Source: Actinomycetes bacterium (GTDB taxonomy: Bacteria > Actinomycetota > Acidimicrobiia > Acidimicrobiales > Palsa-688). From it: a stretch of DNA of 32,602 nt. The position numbers and the translations under genes are program-made. A model generated the notes under the pieces. It was not told the DNA's origin, searched no databases, and saw nothing but the letters and a program-made list of their open reading frames with translations. Shown one piece after another: positions 1-7,106 of the stretch (within the stretch, counting starts at the first letter, position 1; every line of letters starts with the position of its first letter). The stretch spans positions 1-32,602 of the forward strand of contig JAJZJY010000005.1 in assembly GCA_021809885.1 (NCBI GenBank), in the 5' to 3' direction.

Positions 1-179
1 GCACGGACGTCACCGCCGTGCCGGCCATGGGGGTGGTGGCCGAGACCATGACTGCATGGGTGCTCGCCGTCGAGACGCTGCGCAAGTTCGGAGGCGACTC
101 GGTGGCCGAGCTGCAGCGCAACTGGCAGGGTGCCACCGATGCCCTGGGCACCGCCCCGTCCGCCGCCGGTGCCGGCTGA
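1..179 (+). CDS. aroC: chorismate synthase, C-terminal end (partial)
   Basis: The gene enters from the left edge; the reading frame starts at base 3 and ends at TGA 177-179, leaving 58 residues. The fragment contains [16 protein letters not shown] and [10 protein letters not shown], which match the conserved C-terminus of chorismate synthase, the FMN-dependent enzyme that removes phosphate from EPSP to make chorismate in the last common step of aromatic biosynthesis. An Ala/Gly-rich tail follows the conserved part, as is common in actinobacteria. It lies 59 bases upstream of aroKB on the same strand, the usual actinobacterial aroC-aroK-aroB order, so the two are probably one operon. It was absent from the ORF track because its start is outside the window. 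Confidence 0.9.
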   Translation, partial: TDVTAVPAMGVVAETMTAWVLAVETLRKFGGDSVAELQRNWQGATDALGTAPSAAGAG

Positions 180-238
180 GCGGCGCGCCTGCACCCGAGA
201 CCCGTTCGGTTCCGGTTCCGCGGCCGACGCGCAAGGAG

Positions 239-1837
239 ATGACCAGGTTGCTCGTGGTGCTCATGGGGTTCATGGGGGCGGGGAAGACCACCATCGGCTA
301 CCTGCTGGCCGAGAAGCTGGGCCTGCCGTTCGTCGACATCGACATCCTGATCGAGCACCGAACGCGTCGGCGGGTGGTGGACATCTTCGCCGAAGACGGC
401 GAGGTCGCCTTCCGGCAGATGGAGCACGACACGATCGTCGAGGCCCTCGGCGGCCCCCCTGCCGTGGTGGCGCTGGGGGGCGGAGCAGTCGAGCACTCCG
501 GGACCCGGGACGCCCTGGCGGGCGTGATGGGCATCCACCTCGAGGTGAGCTACGAGGAGGCGCTGCTGCGCATCGGCAAGGATGCCCTTCGTCCCATGAT
601 GCGGCGGCCGGACATCGGCGAGATCTACGAGCGTCGGCTCCCCGTGTACCACGACGCCGCCAAGCTGGCCGTCCGGACCGACGGCCGGCGGCCCGAGGAC
701 ATCGTCCTCGAGCTCCTGGAGCACCTGGTCGCGCCGCGCTCGGTCCCCGCTGGGTCGAGGAGCGTCCTCGTCGCCCCCATGGGCGGTGCGCACAAGGTCC
801 ACATCGGCGGCGGCATCGCCACCCAGCTCGCCTGGTTGTTGCCGCAGGCGAGTTCGACGGGCAGGTGCTTCGTGGTTTCGGCCGGCGCAGACCGCAGTGC
901 CGCCGAAGCGCTCGTCCGCCACCTGGCCGACGACACCGACCAGGAGCCGGCCCATGTCGACGTGCCCGCCGGCGAGTCCGCCAACCCTTTCGCTGTCGTC
1001 GAACAGCTGTCGCAGTGGCTCGCCGCGTCCGAGGCCCGGCGCGACGACCTGCTGGTGGGCGTGGGTGACGAGGACCTCTGCTACCTGACCGGCTTCGTCG
1101 CTGCAATCTACAACCGCGGCATGCCGCTCGCCCTGCTGCCGACCACCCTGCACGGCCAAGCCGACGCCGCCATCGGCGGCAAGAACGGCGTACACCTTCC
1201 CGGCGGCGGGAACCTGTCGGGGACCATCCACCAGCCGGTCGTCGTCGTGAACGACGTGGATCTCGCCGTCGCACACCGCGGCCACGGGTTCCGCACCGGG
1301 TTGGCCGAGGTGGCGAAGCACGCCATCATTGCCGACCAGGTCTTGCTGGCGGCGCTGGAGCATCGGTCCGAGCGGGCTGTCGAGGGCGACGTGGACGTGC
1401 TGGTCGACCTGTTGGCCCGGTCCACCGCGGTGAAGGCGGCCATCGTCACGGCGGACCAGCGCGAGCAGGGCGAGCGCGTTCAGCTCCACTACGGACACAC
1501 CTTCGGCCGGGCTTTCGAGCAGCTGCTCCCCCCGGGACCCGACCGCCACGGCGATGCGGTGTCGCTGGGGATGGTGGCAGCCGGATTCCTGGCGGCCCAT
1601 CTCGGCCGGATCGACCTGTCCGTCGTTGAGTTGCACCGACGCGTCCTCGGGGCGCTCGGCCTGCCCACCCGCCTGGCGGTGTCGCTCGAGGAGATGGAGC
1701 GCGCCTGGCGCCGCAGCCGGAGGGCCGGCAGCGAGCTGCGCTTCGTCCTGCTGAACGCAGCGGGGGTCGCCGAGGGCAACGTAGGCGCCGCTCCCAACCA
1801 GGTGGCCGCCGCCCTGGCCGATCTTGCTGCCGACTAG
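239..1837 (+). CDS. aroKB: bifunctional shikimate kinase / 3-dehydroquinate synthase fusion, DHQS half divergent
   Basis: 532 residues. Residues 1-165 are shikimate kinase: P-loop GFMGAGKTT, the DID shikimate/Mg site, FRQMEHD arginine, a GGG loop, RPMM lid and RRLPVYHDAA. Residues ~175-530 align to 3-dehydroquinate synthase: zinc ligands are kept (Glu in GLAEVAKH, His in HYGHTFG, His in RHGDAV) and so is the IGGK lysine. However, the NAD-loop GGGVxGD is GDEDLCY, the GKNL lysine is Gly, and the second His of GHxxGH is Arg. The kinase half looks active; the synthase half may be altered. The start is uncertain: AAGGAG (233-238) abuts ATG 239, so TTG 248 with a 9-base spacer is an equally good start. 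It follows aroC; aroQ or efp, often next in actinobacteria, are not seen downstream. Confidence 0.88.
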   Translation: MTRLLVVLMGFMGAGKTTIGYLLAEKLGLPFVDIDILIEHRTRRRVVDIFAEDGEVAFRQMEHDTIVEALGGPPAVVALGGGAVEHSGTRDALAGVMGIHLEVSYEEALLRIGKDALRPMMRRPDIGEIYERRLPVYHDAAKLAVRTDGRRPEDIVLELLEHLVAPRSVPAGSRSVLVAPMGGAHKVHIGGGIATQLAWLLPQASSTGRCFVVSAGADRSAAEALVRHLADDTDQEPAHVDVPAGESANPFAVVEQLSQWLAASEARRDDLLVGVGDEDLCYLTGFVAAIYNRGMPLALLPTTLHGQADAAIGGKNGVHLPGGGNLSGTIHQPVVVVNDVDLAVAHRGHGFRTGLAEVAKHAIIADQVLLAALEHRSERAVEGDVDVLVDLLARSTAVKAAIVTADQREQGERVQLHYGHTFGRAFEQLLPPGPDRHGDAVSLGMVAAGFLAAHLGRIDLSVVELHRRVLGALGLPTRLAVSLEEMERAWRRSRRAGSELRFVLLNAAGVAEGNVGAAPNQVAAALADLAAD

Positions 1838-1989
1838 CCGGGGCTGGTCGTCTTTGGCCCGCCACGCGCTCGAGGCAGCCGTGCCGCGGCGTGACCGGCG
1901 GGGTCGGCACCGCAGGGCGTGCTGAAGTGGCCTGATCCGCCGGGGGCGGAGCTCAGCTTCGATCGGCGCGCCATGCCCTGGGTCGGGGG

Positions 1990-2004
1990 CAGGGCTCAGC
2001 CCTG
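1990..2004. terminator. short GC hairpin between convergent genes, possible bidirectional terminator
   Basis: CAGGGC-TCA-GCCCTG is a perfect 6-bp stem with a 3-base loop. It sits between the 3' ends of aroKB (+, ends 1837) and the hypothetical gene (-, ends 2027), where a shared terminator is expected. No T-tract follows on either strand, so it is not a canonical Rho-independent terminator. The rest of 1838-2026 shows no gene. Confidence 0.3.
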
Positions 2005-2026
2005 ACCCGGTTCGGGCTCGGGCGCG

Positions 2027-2476
2027 TCAGGGCAGTGGGTGTGGCGGATCGGCGACGGTGTCAGACGCGGCGGTCCGCAGGGTTCCGGGAACCGGGTCGG
2101 CGGGGTGCGCCCGCTCTGGCACCTCGGGCGCCGGGTCGCTGCCGAACACCGGTCGGGCGCTGCCTGCGGGGTCCTCCGCCAGGTCCTCTCGGGGAACCTC
2201 GGAACCTCGGCACGCGATGCCCCTGCTCGGCGGTCCCCGGCGGGGCGTGGTCGGAGCGTCGGGCGGTCCGGCCCAACTCGAAGGAGCGTCGCTGGCGGGG
2301 AACGACTCCACGCTCCGGCGGTCCGCCTCGGCGGCCGGCTCCAGGTCGGCTCCCTGCGCTGCCTCACCGCTCGCCGGACCTCCCGTCTCGGCGAGGCCGC
2401 GTTCCATCACGTCTTCCTGCAGCTCACCGTCGTCCTGCTTCATGACCGCGATGCGGTGCGAGTCGGACGTGGGCAT
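2027..2476 (-). CDS. small hypothetical protein with an ESFPASD motif
   Basis: 149 residues, acidic and rich in Pro, Ala, Ser and Glu, probably largely disordered. The only recognisable element is RRSVESFPASDAPSSWAG near residues 53-70. It resembles the short SxEESFPASDPPxW segment found in many small uncharacterised bacterial proteins; I know no proven function for it. No signal peptide or membrane segment is visible. The ATG at 2476 is preceded on the reverse strand by AAGGGGGTG with about 6-8 bases of spacing, a good ribosome binding site. An internal ATG (MKQDDGEL) is an alternative start. The gene points toward aroKB and is flanked on both sides by gene-poor DNA. Function unknown; the coding call rests on the motif and the RBS. 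Confidence 0.55.
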   Translation of the reverse strand: MPTSDSHRIAVMKQDDGELQEDVMERGLAETGGPASGEAAQGADLEPAAEADRRSVESFPASDAPSSWAGPPDAPTTPRRGPPSRGIACRGSEVPREDLAEDPAGSARPVFGSDPAPEVPERAHPADPVPGTLRTAASDTVADPPHPLP

Positions 2477-2884
2477 CTACGGCACCCCCTTCGTCGACTG
2501 CGTGGGCTTGACGCGTGCTCCGGTTGCCTGCTCCGGGGTCCTAACCGCCGCTGCGAGCCGGCCAAACCGGCGGCGCCGCCCCCGACCCGGCGATGACGGC
2601 GGCTCCCGGCACCTGGCGCCCGATCCGGCCGCGTCCAGCCCGCGGCACCCGGGCCAGCTGTCCACCCAATGGTGCTGCCCGCTGGTGGCCAGGAGCGGGT
2701 GCCCGAAGAGCGGAGCGTCGGGCGGGCTAGGCGCCCGACGGCGCGGCCGGGGGATCGCCTCCCACGAGGCCGGTGTAGATGGGCAGGGCGAAGCGGGGCA
2801 TGGGTCCTTTGACAAAACTGGCTGCCGCGTCCCATCCGTGGGGCGGATCCTTCCGTAGCGCCCAGAAATAATCATGTCGTCAGG
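2477..2884. other. gene-poor stretch, nothing recognised
   Basis: Open frames exist on both strands (for example 2477-2896 on the minus strand), but their translations are Arg/Pro/Gly-rich, low in complexity and match no family I know. No tRNA-like cloverleaf, repeat array or transposase fragment was seen. Base composition becomes more AT-rich from about 2860, where the promoter of the next operon begins. It lies between the aro genes and the catabolic cluster and could mark an insertion boundary. Confidence 0.5.
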
Positions 2885-2913
2885 TTGACAGGTCATACGT
2901 ATAGGGCTATGAT
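2885..2913 (+). promoter_or_regulatory. near-consensus sigma-70-type promoter of the thiolase operon
   Basis: TTGACA (2885-2890), 17-base spacer, TATGAT (2908-2913). This is a perfect -35 box and a 5/6 match to the -10 box at optimal spacing, in a locally AT-rich island. The spacer contains GGTCATACGTATAG with the 8-bp palindrome ATACGTAT, a possible operator covering the promoter. Predicted transcription starts near 2920, giving an untranslated leader of about 110 bases before the thiolase ATG at 3032. Confidence 0.7.
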
Positions 2914-3031
2914 CAATGTCGATGTCGCCGTTCTTCTCGGCCAGCGCGTCCGGCGCCGATGAGGTCGCCCCTCGATGGCGCGGTCTGCTCGGTCCCCCTC
3001 GTACCGTCGGCGCGTGATCGTGTCAGTGCTG

Positions 3032-4240
3032 ATGCGGCAGGCCGTCATTTGCAACGCGGTTCGGACGCCGGTGGGCCGCATGGGTGGCGTCTTCCGCGAC
3101 CTTCCGGCGGCCACGTTTGGTGCCCTTGTGGTTCGGGCTGTGGTCGACCGCAGCGCTATCGCTGACGAAGCAGTGGACGACGCGATCCTCGGGCAGGGGT
3201 ACCCCAACGGGGAGGTGCCGTCGGTGGGTGGGGTCGCCGCTCTCGACGCCGGCCTCCCAGCCACAGTGCCGGGAATGCAGATGGACCGCCGCTGCGGCTC
3301 TGGGCTGCAAGCGGTGCTCCAAGCGGCCATGCAGGTGCAGACCGGGGTAAGCTACGTTGTGATCGTCGGCGGTGTAAAGAGGATGAGCCAGGTCGAGCAC
3401 TACGCCCCGGCACTGCGATGGGGTACGAGAGGAGAGGGCGTCGGTTTGCACGATCGTTTGGCGAGAGCTCGCGTCACTGCCGGAGAGATCCACCAGCCGG
3501 TCCCCGGCGGCATGATTGAAACGGCCAAACGGTTACGGGCCGACTACGGCAACAGTCGTGAGGAAGAGGACACCCTGGCCGTCGAGTCGCACCGCCGGGC
3601 GGTGTCGGCGCAGGACGCCGGGCGCTTCGCTGCAGAGATTGTGCCGGTGCCCGTTTGTACCCGGTCTGGCACGGAGATGGTCGATGCCGACGAGCATCCC
3701 GGCGAGACTGTACTCTACAGAAACTGGCTCGGTCGCGCCGGGCGCGCCATGTCGTCGATTTGTCGTCGACGGTCACGGCGGGCAACGGCATTGAGTAGCA
3801 CGACGCCAGCGCGGCTTGTATCGTTACCGACCCGAATTGTGCGGAGACTGCTGGTCTGCGGCCACTGGCTCGCCTGGTGTCGTGGGCGGTGGTCGGCGTC
3901 GAGCCGGGCCGGATGGGGCCTCGGACCGGTCCCAGCGACACAGGCAGCGCTGGGACGGGCCGGGTTGGCGATGGCAGACATGGACTTGATCGAGTTCAAC
4001 GAGGCGCTCGCTGCCCAGGTCCTGGCGCTCACGCGGGACTGGCGTTTCGGCAGCCACGACTTCGCCCGCATGAACGTGAACGGCTCGGGTATCTCGCTCG
4101 GGCACCCCTTCGGCGCGACGGGTGCCAGGATGCCGGCCACCATGCTGCACGAGATGGACCGTCTTCAGGCGCGCTATGGGCTGGAAACGATGTGCATCGG
4201 CGGTGGTCAAGGCCGGGCGGCCGTGTTCGAGCGAATTTGA
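3032..4240 (+). CDS. thiolase (acetyl-CoA C-acyltransferase family), centre apparently frame-shifted
   Basis: 402 residues from ATG 3032 (MRQAVICNAVRTPVGR, the typical thiolase start; the ORF track start at 2975 is too early). Thiolases split 3-oxoacyl-CoA with CoA to acyl-CoA plus acetyl-CoA, the last beta-oxidation step. The nucleophile Cys (DRRCGSGLQA), the His of NGSGISLGHPFGATGAR and the second Cys (MCIGGGQGR) are present and the overall length is normal. Bases about 3716-3920, however, encode an Arg/Ser-rich non-thiolase segment in this frame. The +2 shifted frame reads STVTAGN...GLRPLARLVSWAVVGVEP, conserved thiolase sequence, but with an in-frame TAG near 3796. Two compensating indels plus a stop imply a decayed gene or sequence errors. 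It is first in an operon with enoyl-CoA hydratase and 3-hydroxyacyl-CoA dehydrogenase, 11 bases ahead of the hydratase. Confidence 0.75.
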   Translation: MRQAVICNAVRTPVGRMGGVFRDLPAATFGALVVRAVVDRSAIADEAVDDAILGQGYPNGEVPSVGGVAALDAGLPATVPGMQMDRRCGSGLQAVLQAAMQVQTGVSYVVIVGGVKRMSQVEHYAPALRWGTRGEGVGLHDRLARARVTAGEIHQPVPGGMIETAKRLRADYGNSREEEDTLAVESHRRAVSAQDAGRFAAEIVPVPVCTRSGTEMVDADEHPGETVLYRNWLGRAGRAMSSICRRRSRRATALSSTTPARLVSLPTRIVRRLLVCGHWLAWCRGRWSASSRAGWGLGPVPATQAALGRAGLAMADMDLIEFNEALAAQVLALTRDWRFGSHDFARMNVNGSGISLGHPFGATGARMPATMLHEMDRLQARYGLETMCIGGGQGRAAVFERI

Positions 4241-4251
4241 CGGAGGTCTTG

Positions 4252-5001
4252 ATGGCCGAGGATGCAAGCTACAAGACCATCAAGGTCGACCATCACGGCA
4301 CCCATGTCCAGGTAACACTATGGCGTGCCGACGTGCGCAATGCCATCGATGCGGTGATGGTAGCCGAGCTGCACGATCTGTGCGCCCGCCTCGAGGACCG
4401 GCCGAGTGCGCTTATCGTCACCGGTGCCGGAACGGTGTTCGCCAGCGGAGCCGACCTGAGAGAAATGCGCGAGCGGGGTCGGGCCGACGCCCTGCGGGGG
4501 ATCAACAGCGGTCTCTTCGATCGCTTGGCCCATCTGCCGATGCCGACCGTAGCCGCAGTGAACGGGCCCGCCATCGGCGGTGGCGCGGAGCTGGCGTACG
4601 CGTGCGATTTCCGGGTGGCTTCGAGTTCGGCGCGCTTCGGCAACCCCGAGGTAAGCCTGGGCATCATGCCCGCTGCCGGGGCGTGTTGGCGGTTGCGCGA
4701 GTTAGTCGGTACCACCGTGGCGCGTGAGGTGCTCCTGGCCGGCCGGGTCCTCGACGCTGCCGACGCGCTGCGCACGGGGCTGGTCAGCTCGGTGGTCGAA
4801 CCTGATGATCTGATATCGGCGGCAGAGGAGCTGGTGGAGCGCATATCCCGCGGTGTACCGCTGGCTATCCAGCTCACCAAACTGGCCCTGGCGGCCCCGG
4901 CCGAAGCCCATCCCAGGTTCGACGACGTGGCGCAGGCTGTCTTGTTCGAGACTGAGGAGAAACGTTGGCGCATGACGGCATTCCTCGAGAGGAGAGCCTG
5001 A
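4252..5001 (+). CDS. enoyl-CoA hydratase/isomerase family protein
   Basis: 249 residues, the usual crotonase length. It would hydrate a trans-2-enoyl-CoA to the 3-hydroxyacyl-CoA. The first oxyanion-hole segment is TVFASGADLREM and the second is NGPAIGGGAELAYACDF. Glu 113 (GGGAEL) and Glu 133 (FGNPEV) are 20 residues apart and match the two catalytic glutamates of rat mitochondrial enoyl-CoA hydratase, so true hydratase activity is plausible. ATG 4252 has GGAGG at 4242-4246 with a 5-base spacer; the longer ORF in the track starts inside the thiolase. The gene follows thiolase by 11 bases and precedes a 3-hydroxyacyl-CoA dehydrogenase, a standard beta-oxidation set. Acyl-chain specificity cannot be told. 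Confidence 0.88.
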   Translation: MAEDASYKTIKVDHHGTHVQVTLWRADVRNAIDAVMVAELHDLCARLEDRPSALIVTGAGTVFASGADLREMRERGRADALRGINSGLFDRLAHLPMPTVAAVNGPAIGGGAELAYACDFRVASSSARFGNPEVSLGIMPAAGACWRLRELVGTTVAREVLLAGRVLDAADALRTGLVSSVVEPDDLISAAEELVERISRGVPLAIQLTKLALAAPAEAHPRFDDVAQAVLFETEEKRWRMTAFLERRA

Positions 5002-5030
5002 TGGAGGAGAGCATGGAGGTCCGGGCGTGA
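5001..5030 (+). other. 9-codon minigene bridging two genes (possible translational coupler)
   Basis: The stop of the enoyl-CoA hydratase (TGA 4999-5001) overlaps an ATG as TGATG. That ATG opens MEESMEVRA, whose stop TGA (5028-5030) overlaps the GTG start (5027) of the next gene as GTGA. A GGAGGT ribosome binding site (5015-5020) lies inside it. A ribosome could pass from one gene to the next through this mini-ORF. Whether it is translated is unknown. Confidence 0.3.
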
Positions 5031-5896
5031 CGGTCGGTGGTCGACCCAATGGTGCACCTGCGTCCGTCGGCGTCGTTGGCGCTGGGGCCATGGGCACCGG
5101 GATCGCCCATGCGTTTCTGGTGGCCGGCAGCCGGGTCGCACTGGTCGACGTGGGCGAAGACGTGCTGCCTCGCAGCGTGGAGCGGCTACGGACGCTGCTC
5201 CAGCAGACGCATTACCGTGGCCAGCTCGACGGCGCTCCGGACCAGGTGGAGCGCCGGTTGCAAGTGGGGACCGACTTGGCCGCCGTGGCCGCGAGCGCCC
5301 TTGTCGTGGAAGCGGTGCCCGAGGTGCCGGCGGTCAAGATAGGCGTGTTGGGAGCGGTCGAAGCAGTCGTGGCGGCCGATACCGTGCTGGCGACCAACAC
5401 GAGCAGCATCTCGGTAGGTGAGCTGGGCCAGGTGCTCGAACACCCGGAGCGATTTCTGGGCCTGCACTTCTTCAATCCCGTCCCGGCAAGTCTGATGGTG
5501 GAGGTGGTGGTGGGGCCGTGCACTGCGCCCGAGTTCCGGGACCGGGCCGTGACAAGTGTGCAACTGATCGGGAAGGAACCGGTGCTCGTTCGTGACGCGC
5601 CGGGCTTCGCCAGCAGCCGACTCGGTGTAATGCTCGGGCTGGAAGCGATTCGAATGGTCGAGGAGGGCGTCGCCACGCCGGAGGACATCGACAAGGCGAT
5701 GACGTTGGGATACAAGCATCCCATCGGGCCGCTCCACCTCACAGACCTGGTCGGTTTGGACGTGCGGCTTGCCATCGCCGATTACCTGTCCGTGGCACTG
5801 GGCCCGCGTTTCGCTCCTCCGACTCTCTTGCGGACCATGGTCGAGCAGGGATATGTGGGCCGGAAGTCGGGCAGGGGCTTCTTCTCGTATGAATGA
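5027..5896 (+). CDS. 3-hydroxyacyl-CoA dehydrogenase (3-hydroxybutyryl-CoA dehydrogenase type)
   Basis: 289 residues, the normal length of stand-alone Hbd/PaaH/FadB2 enzymes that oxidise (S)-3-hydroxyacyl-CoA to 3-oxoacyl-CoA with NAD. The N-terminal Rossmann fold shows GVVGAGAMGTGIA. The catalytic segment is ATNTSSISV followed by GLHFFNPVP (His ~147, Asn ~150). The C-terminal domain has APGFASSRLG, the variant common in actinobacterial members, then EAIRMVEEGVATPEDID and GRKSGRGFFSYE at the end. GTG 5027 is supported by GGAGGT at 5015-5020 with a 6-base spacer. It completes a hydratase-dehydrogenase-thiolase set with the two upstream genes. Confidence 0.9.
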   Translation: MTVGGRPNGAPASVGVVGAGAMGTGIAHAFLVAGSRVALVDVGEDVLPRSVERLRTLLQQTHYRGQLDGAPDQVERRLQVGTDLAAVAASALVVEAVPEVPAVKIGVLGAVEAVVAADTVLATNTSSISVGELGQVLEHPERFLGLHFFNPVPASLMVEVVVGPCTAPEFRDRAVTSVQLIGKEPVLVRDAPGFASSRLGVMLGLEAIRMVEEGVATPEDIDKAMTLGYKHPIGPLHLTDLVGLDVRLAIADYLSVALGPRFAPPTLLRTMVEQGYVGRKSGRGFFSYE

Positions 5897-6215
5897 TCCT
5901 CGACGTCGCGATGCCTGGGCGGTTATCGGCTCTCGGCTCGGGCACGATGTCCCGGTGCCAGCGCGGAGAGCGCTTTGGCGATCGCGTGGGTTCCAGAGCG
6001 ACCTCTTTGCAAATGGCGCGTCAGTCGGAAGCCTTGGTAGTCCCGCACATTCTGGGCGACCCGGAGGACGCAGAGGCCGGTCGCTCGAGACCCGACGCTG
6101 ACCGGCCCGATCCTGGGGCAATCTCGAGTCGAACAAGTGACAACTACATCATACGGTCAACCGAGCAACCGAAGGTCATTATGTTACTCTACTCAGAGAC
6201 GACGCGAGGAGGGAC
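5897..6215. other. intergenic region with an inverted repeat and tandem CAACCGA sequence
   Basis: No gene was recognised. GGCCGGTC (6075-6082) and GACCGGCC (6100-6107) form a perfect 8-bp inverted repeat with a 17-base loop; no T-run follows, so it could be a weak terminator or an operator. Bases 6130-6195 are AT-richer and hold CAACCGAG/CAACCGAA in tandem (about 6159-6174) and a possible -10 box TATGTT (6180-6185) without a clear -35. This probably contains the promoter of the SDR gene that starts at 6216. Confidence 0.4.
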
Positions 6216-6995
6216 GTGGGACGCCCGTTGGCAGAGCAGGTCGCCGTCGTGACGGGTTCGACTCGGGGCATCGGTCTGGCCATCGCTACCCGGTTGACCG
6301 AGCACGGTGTCACCGTGGTTGTGAACGGGCGCGACCCCGAACGGGTCGAGGTCGCTGTCCACGCCCTGGGTCGACGGGCATACGGCGTTCCCGCCGACGT
6401 CACGACGTTGGCAGGAACGGCGCGGCTGGCAGCGGAGGCCGCCCAACGGTTCGGGCGGGTCGACCTGCTGGTCAACAACGCCGGGATGGCACAGGCGAAG
6501 CCGACATTGGACGTGTCGATCGAGGAGTGGCAGACATGCCTGGACACGAACCTGACGGCGACGTTCCTGTGCTCACAGGCGTTCGGCCGGATCATGCTCG
6601 GGACGGCCGAGAAAGGAATCGCTGCAGGAGGGGCCATCGTCAACGTCTCCTCGATGGTCGGTGGGGTCACGGGATCGCCGATGCGTGCGGCCTATGCTGC
6701 GGCCAAAGCCGGTGTCGTAGCCCTGACGAAGGTGTTGGCGGCCGAATGGGGTCCCGCAATTCGATGTAATGCCGTTGCCCCAGGCTACGTGGAGACGGAC
6801 ATGACAGCGTTGCTCGACGCTGAGGGTCGGATCGATGTCGAGGCTATTGGGCGCAAGACACCGATGGGCCGGATGGCATTCCCATCGGAGATCGCCGACG
6901 CGGTCGTGCTCCTGGCATCGCCGGCGGCGGCATTCGTCACCGGCGCCACGCTGGTCGTAGACGGTGGCTTCATGGTGGGCGCGCCATGGGCGTGA
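6216..6995 (+). CDS. short-chain dehydrogenase/reductase (FabG-like)
   Basis: 259 residues, classical SDR. The cofactor motif TGSTRGIG lies near the N-terminus, NNAG near residue 90, the catalytic Ser is in NVSSMVGG, and Tyr/Lys are in YAAAKAG. The C-terminal ATFVTGATLVVDGG-type ending is represented by FVTGATLVVDGG. NGRDPE after the second strand places Arg where NADP(H)-preferring enzymes often have one, so NADP use is possible. It probably oxidises or reduces a hydroxyl/keto group of a catabolic intermediate; the substrate is unknown. GTG 6216 follows GAGGAGGG with only 2-3 bases of spacing, so the start is moderately certain. It is the first of four SDRs in the window and stands between the beta-oxidation genes and the GntR regulator. 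Confidence 0.87.
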   Translation: MGRPLAEQVAVVTGSTRGIGLAIATRLTEHGVTVVVNGRDPERVEVAVHALGRRAYGVPADVTTLAGTARLAAEAAQRFGRVDLLVNNAGMAQAKPTLDVSIEEWQTCLDTNLTATFLCSQAFGRIMLGTAEKGIAAGGAIVNVSSMVGGVTGSPMRAAYAAAKAGVVALTKVLAAEWGPAIRCNAVAPGYVETDMTALLDAEGRIDVEAIGRKTPMGRMAFPSEIADAVVLLASPAAAFVTGATLVVDGGFMVGAPWA

Positions 6996-7068
6996 GCCGG
7001 CGCCCGTGCACCAGGATGCGGGCGGCGCTGGCATGTCCCCACCGCGAGCCGCGGCGTACTGCTAGCGA

Positions 7069-7084
7069 GAGTCGATCGCGACTC
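7069..7084. promoter_or_regulatory. inverted repeat upstream of the GntR gene, possible operator
   Basis: GAGTCG-ATCG-CGACTC is a perfect 6-bp inverted repeat with a 4-base centre. It ends 7 bases before the AAAGGAG ribosome binding site of the GntR-type regulator, a common location for autoregulatory sites. I found no second clear copy in front of the other operons, so its role is a guess. Confidence 0.3.
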
Positions 7085-7106
7085 GTTGGCAAAGGAGCGA
7101 GGGTCC

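Noticed and set aside
2477-2896. 139-codon minus-strand ORF upstream of the thiolase promoter
   Set aside because: Arg/Pro/Gly-rich with no recognisable motif, and it would begin inside the -35/-10 region of a strong promoter on the other strand.
6078-6091. 14-base word CGGTCGCTCGAGAC also present near 26325
   Set aside because: Both copies are upstream of SDR genes, but one or two exact 14-mer repeats are expected by chance in this much sequence and the flanks do not match.
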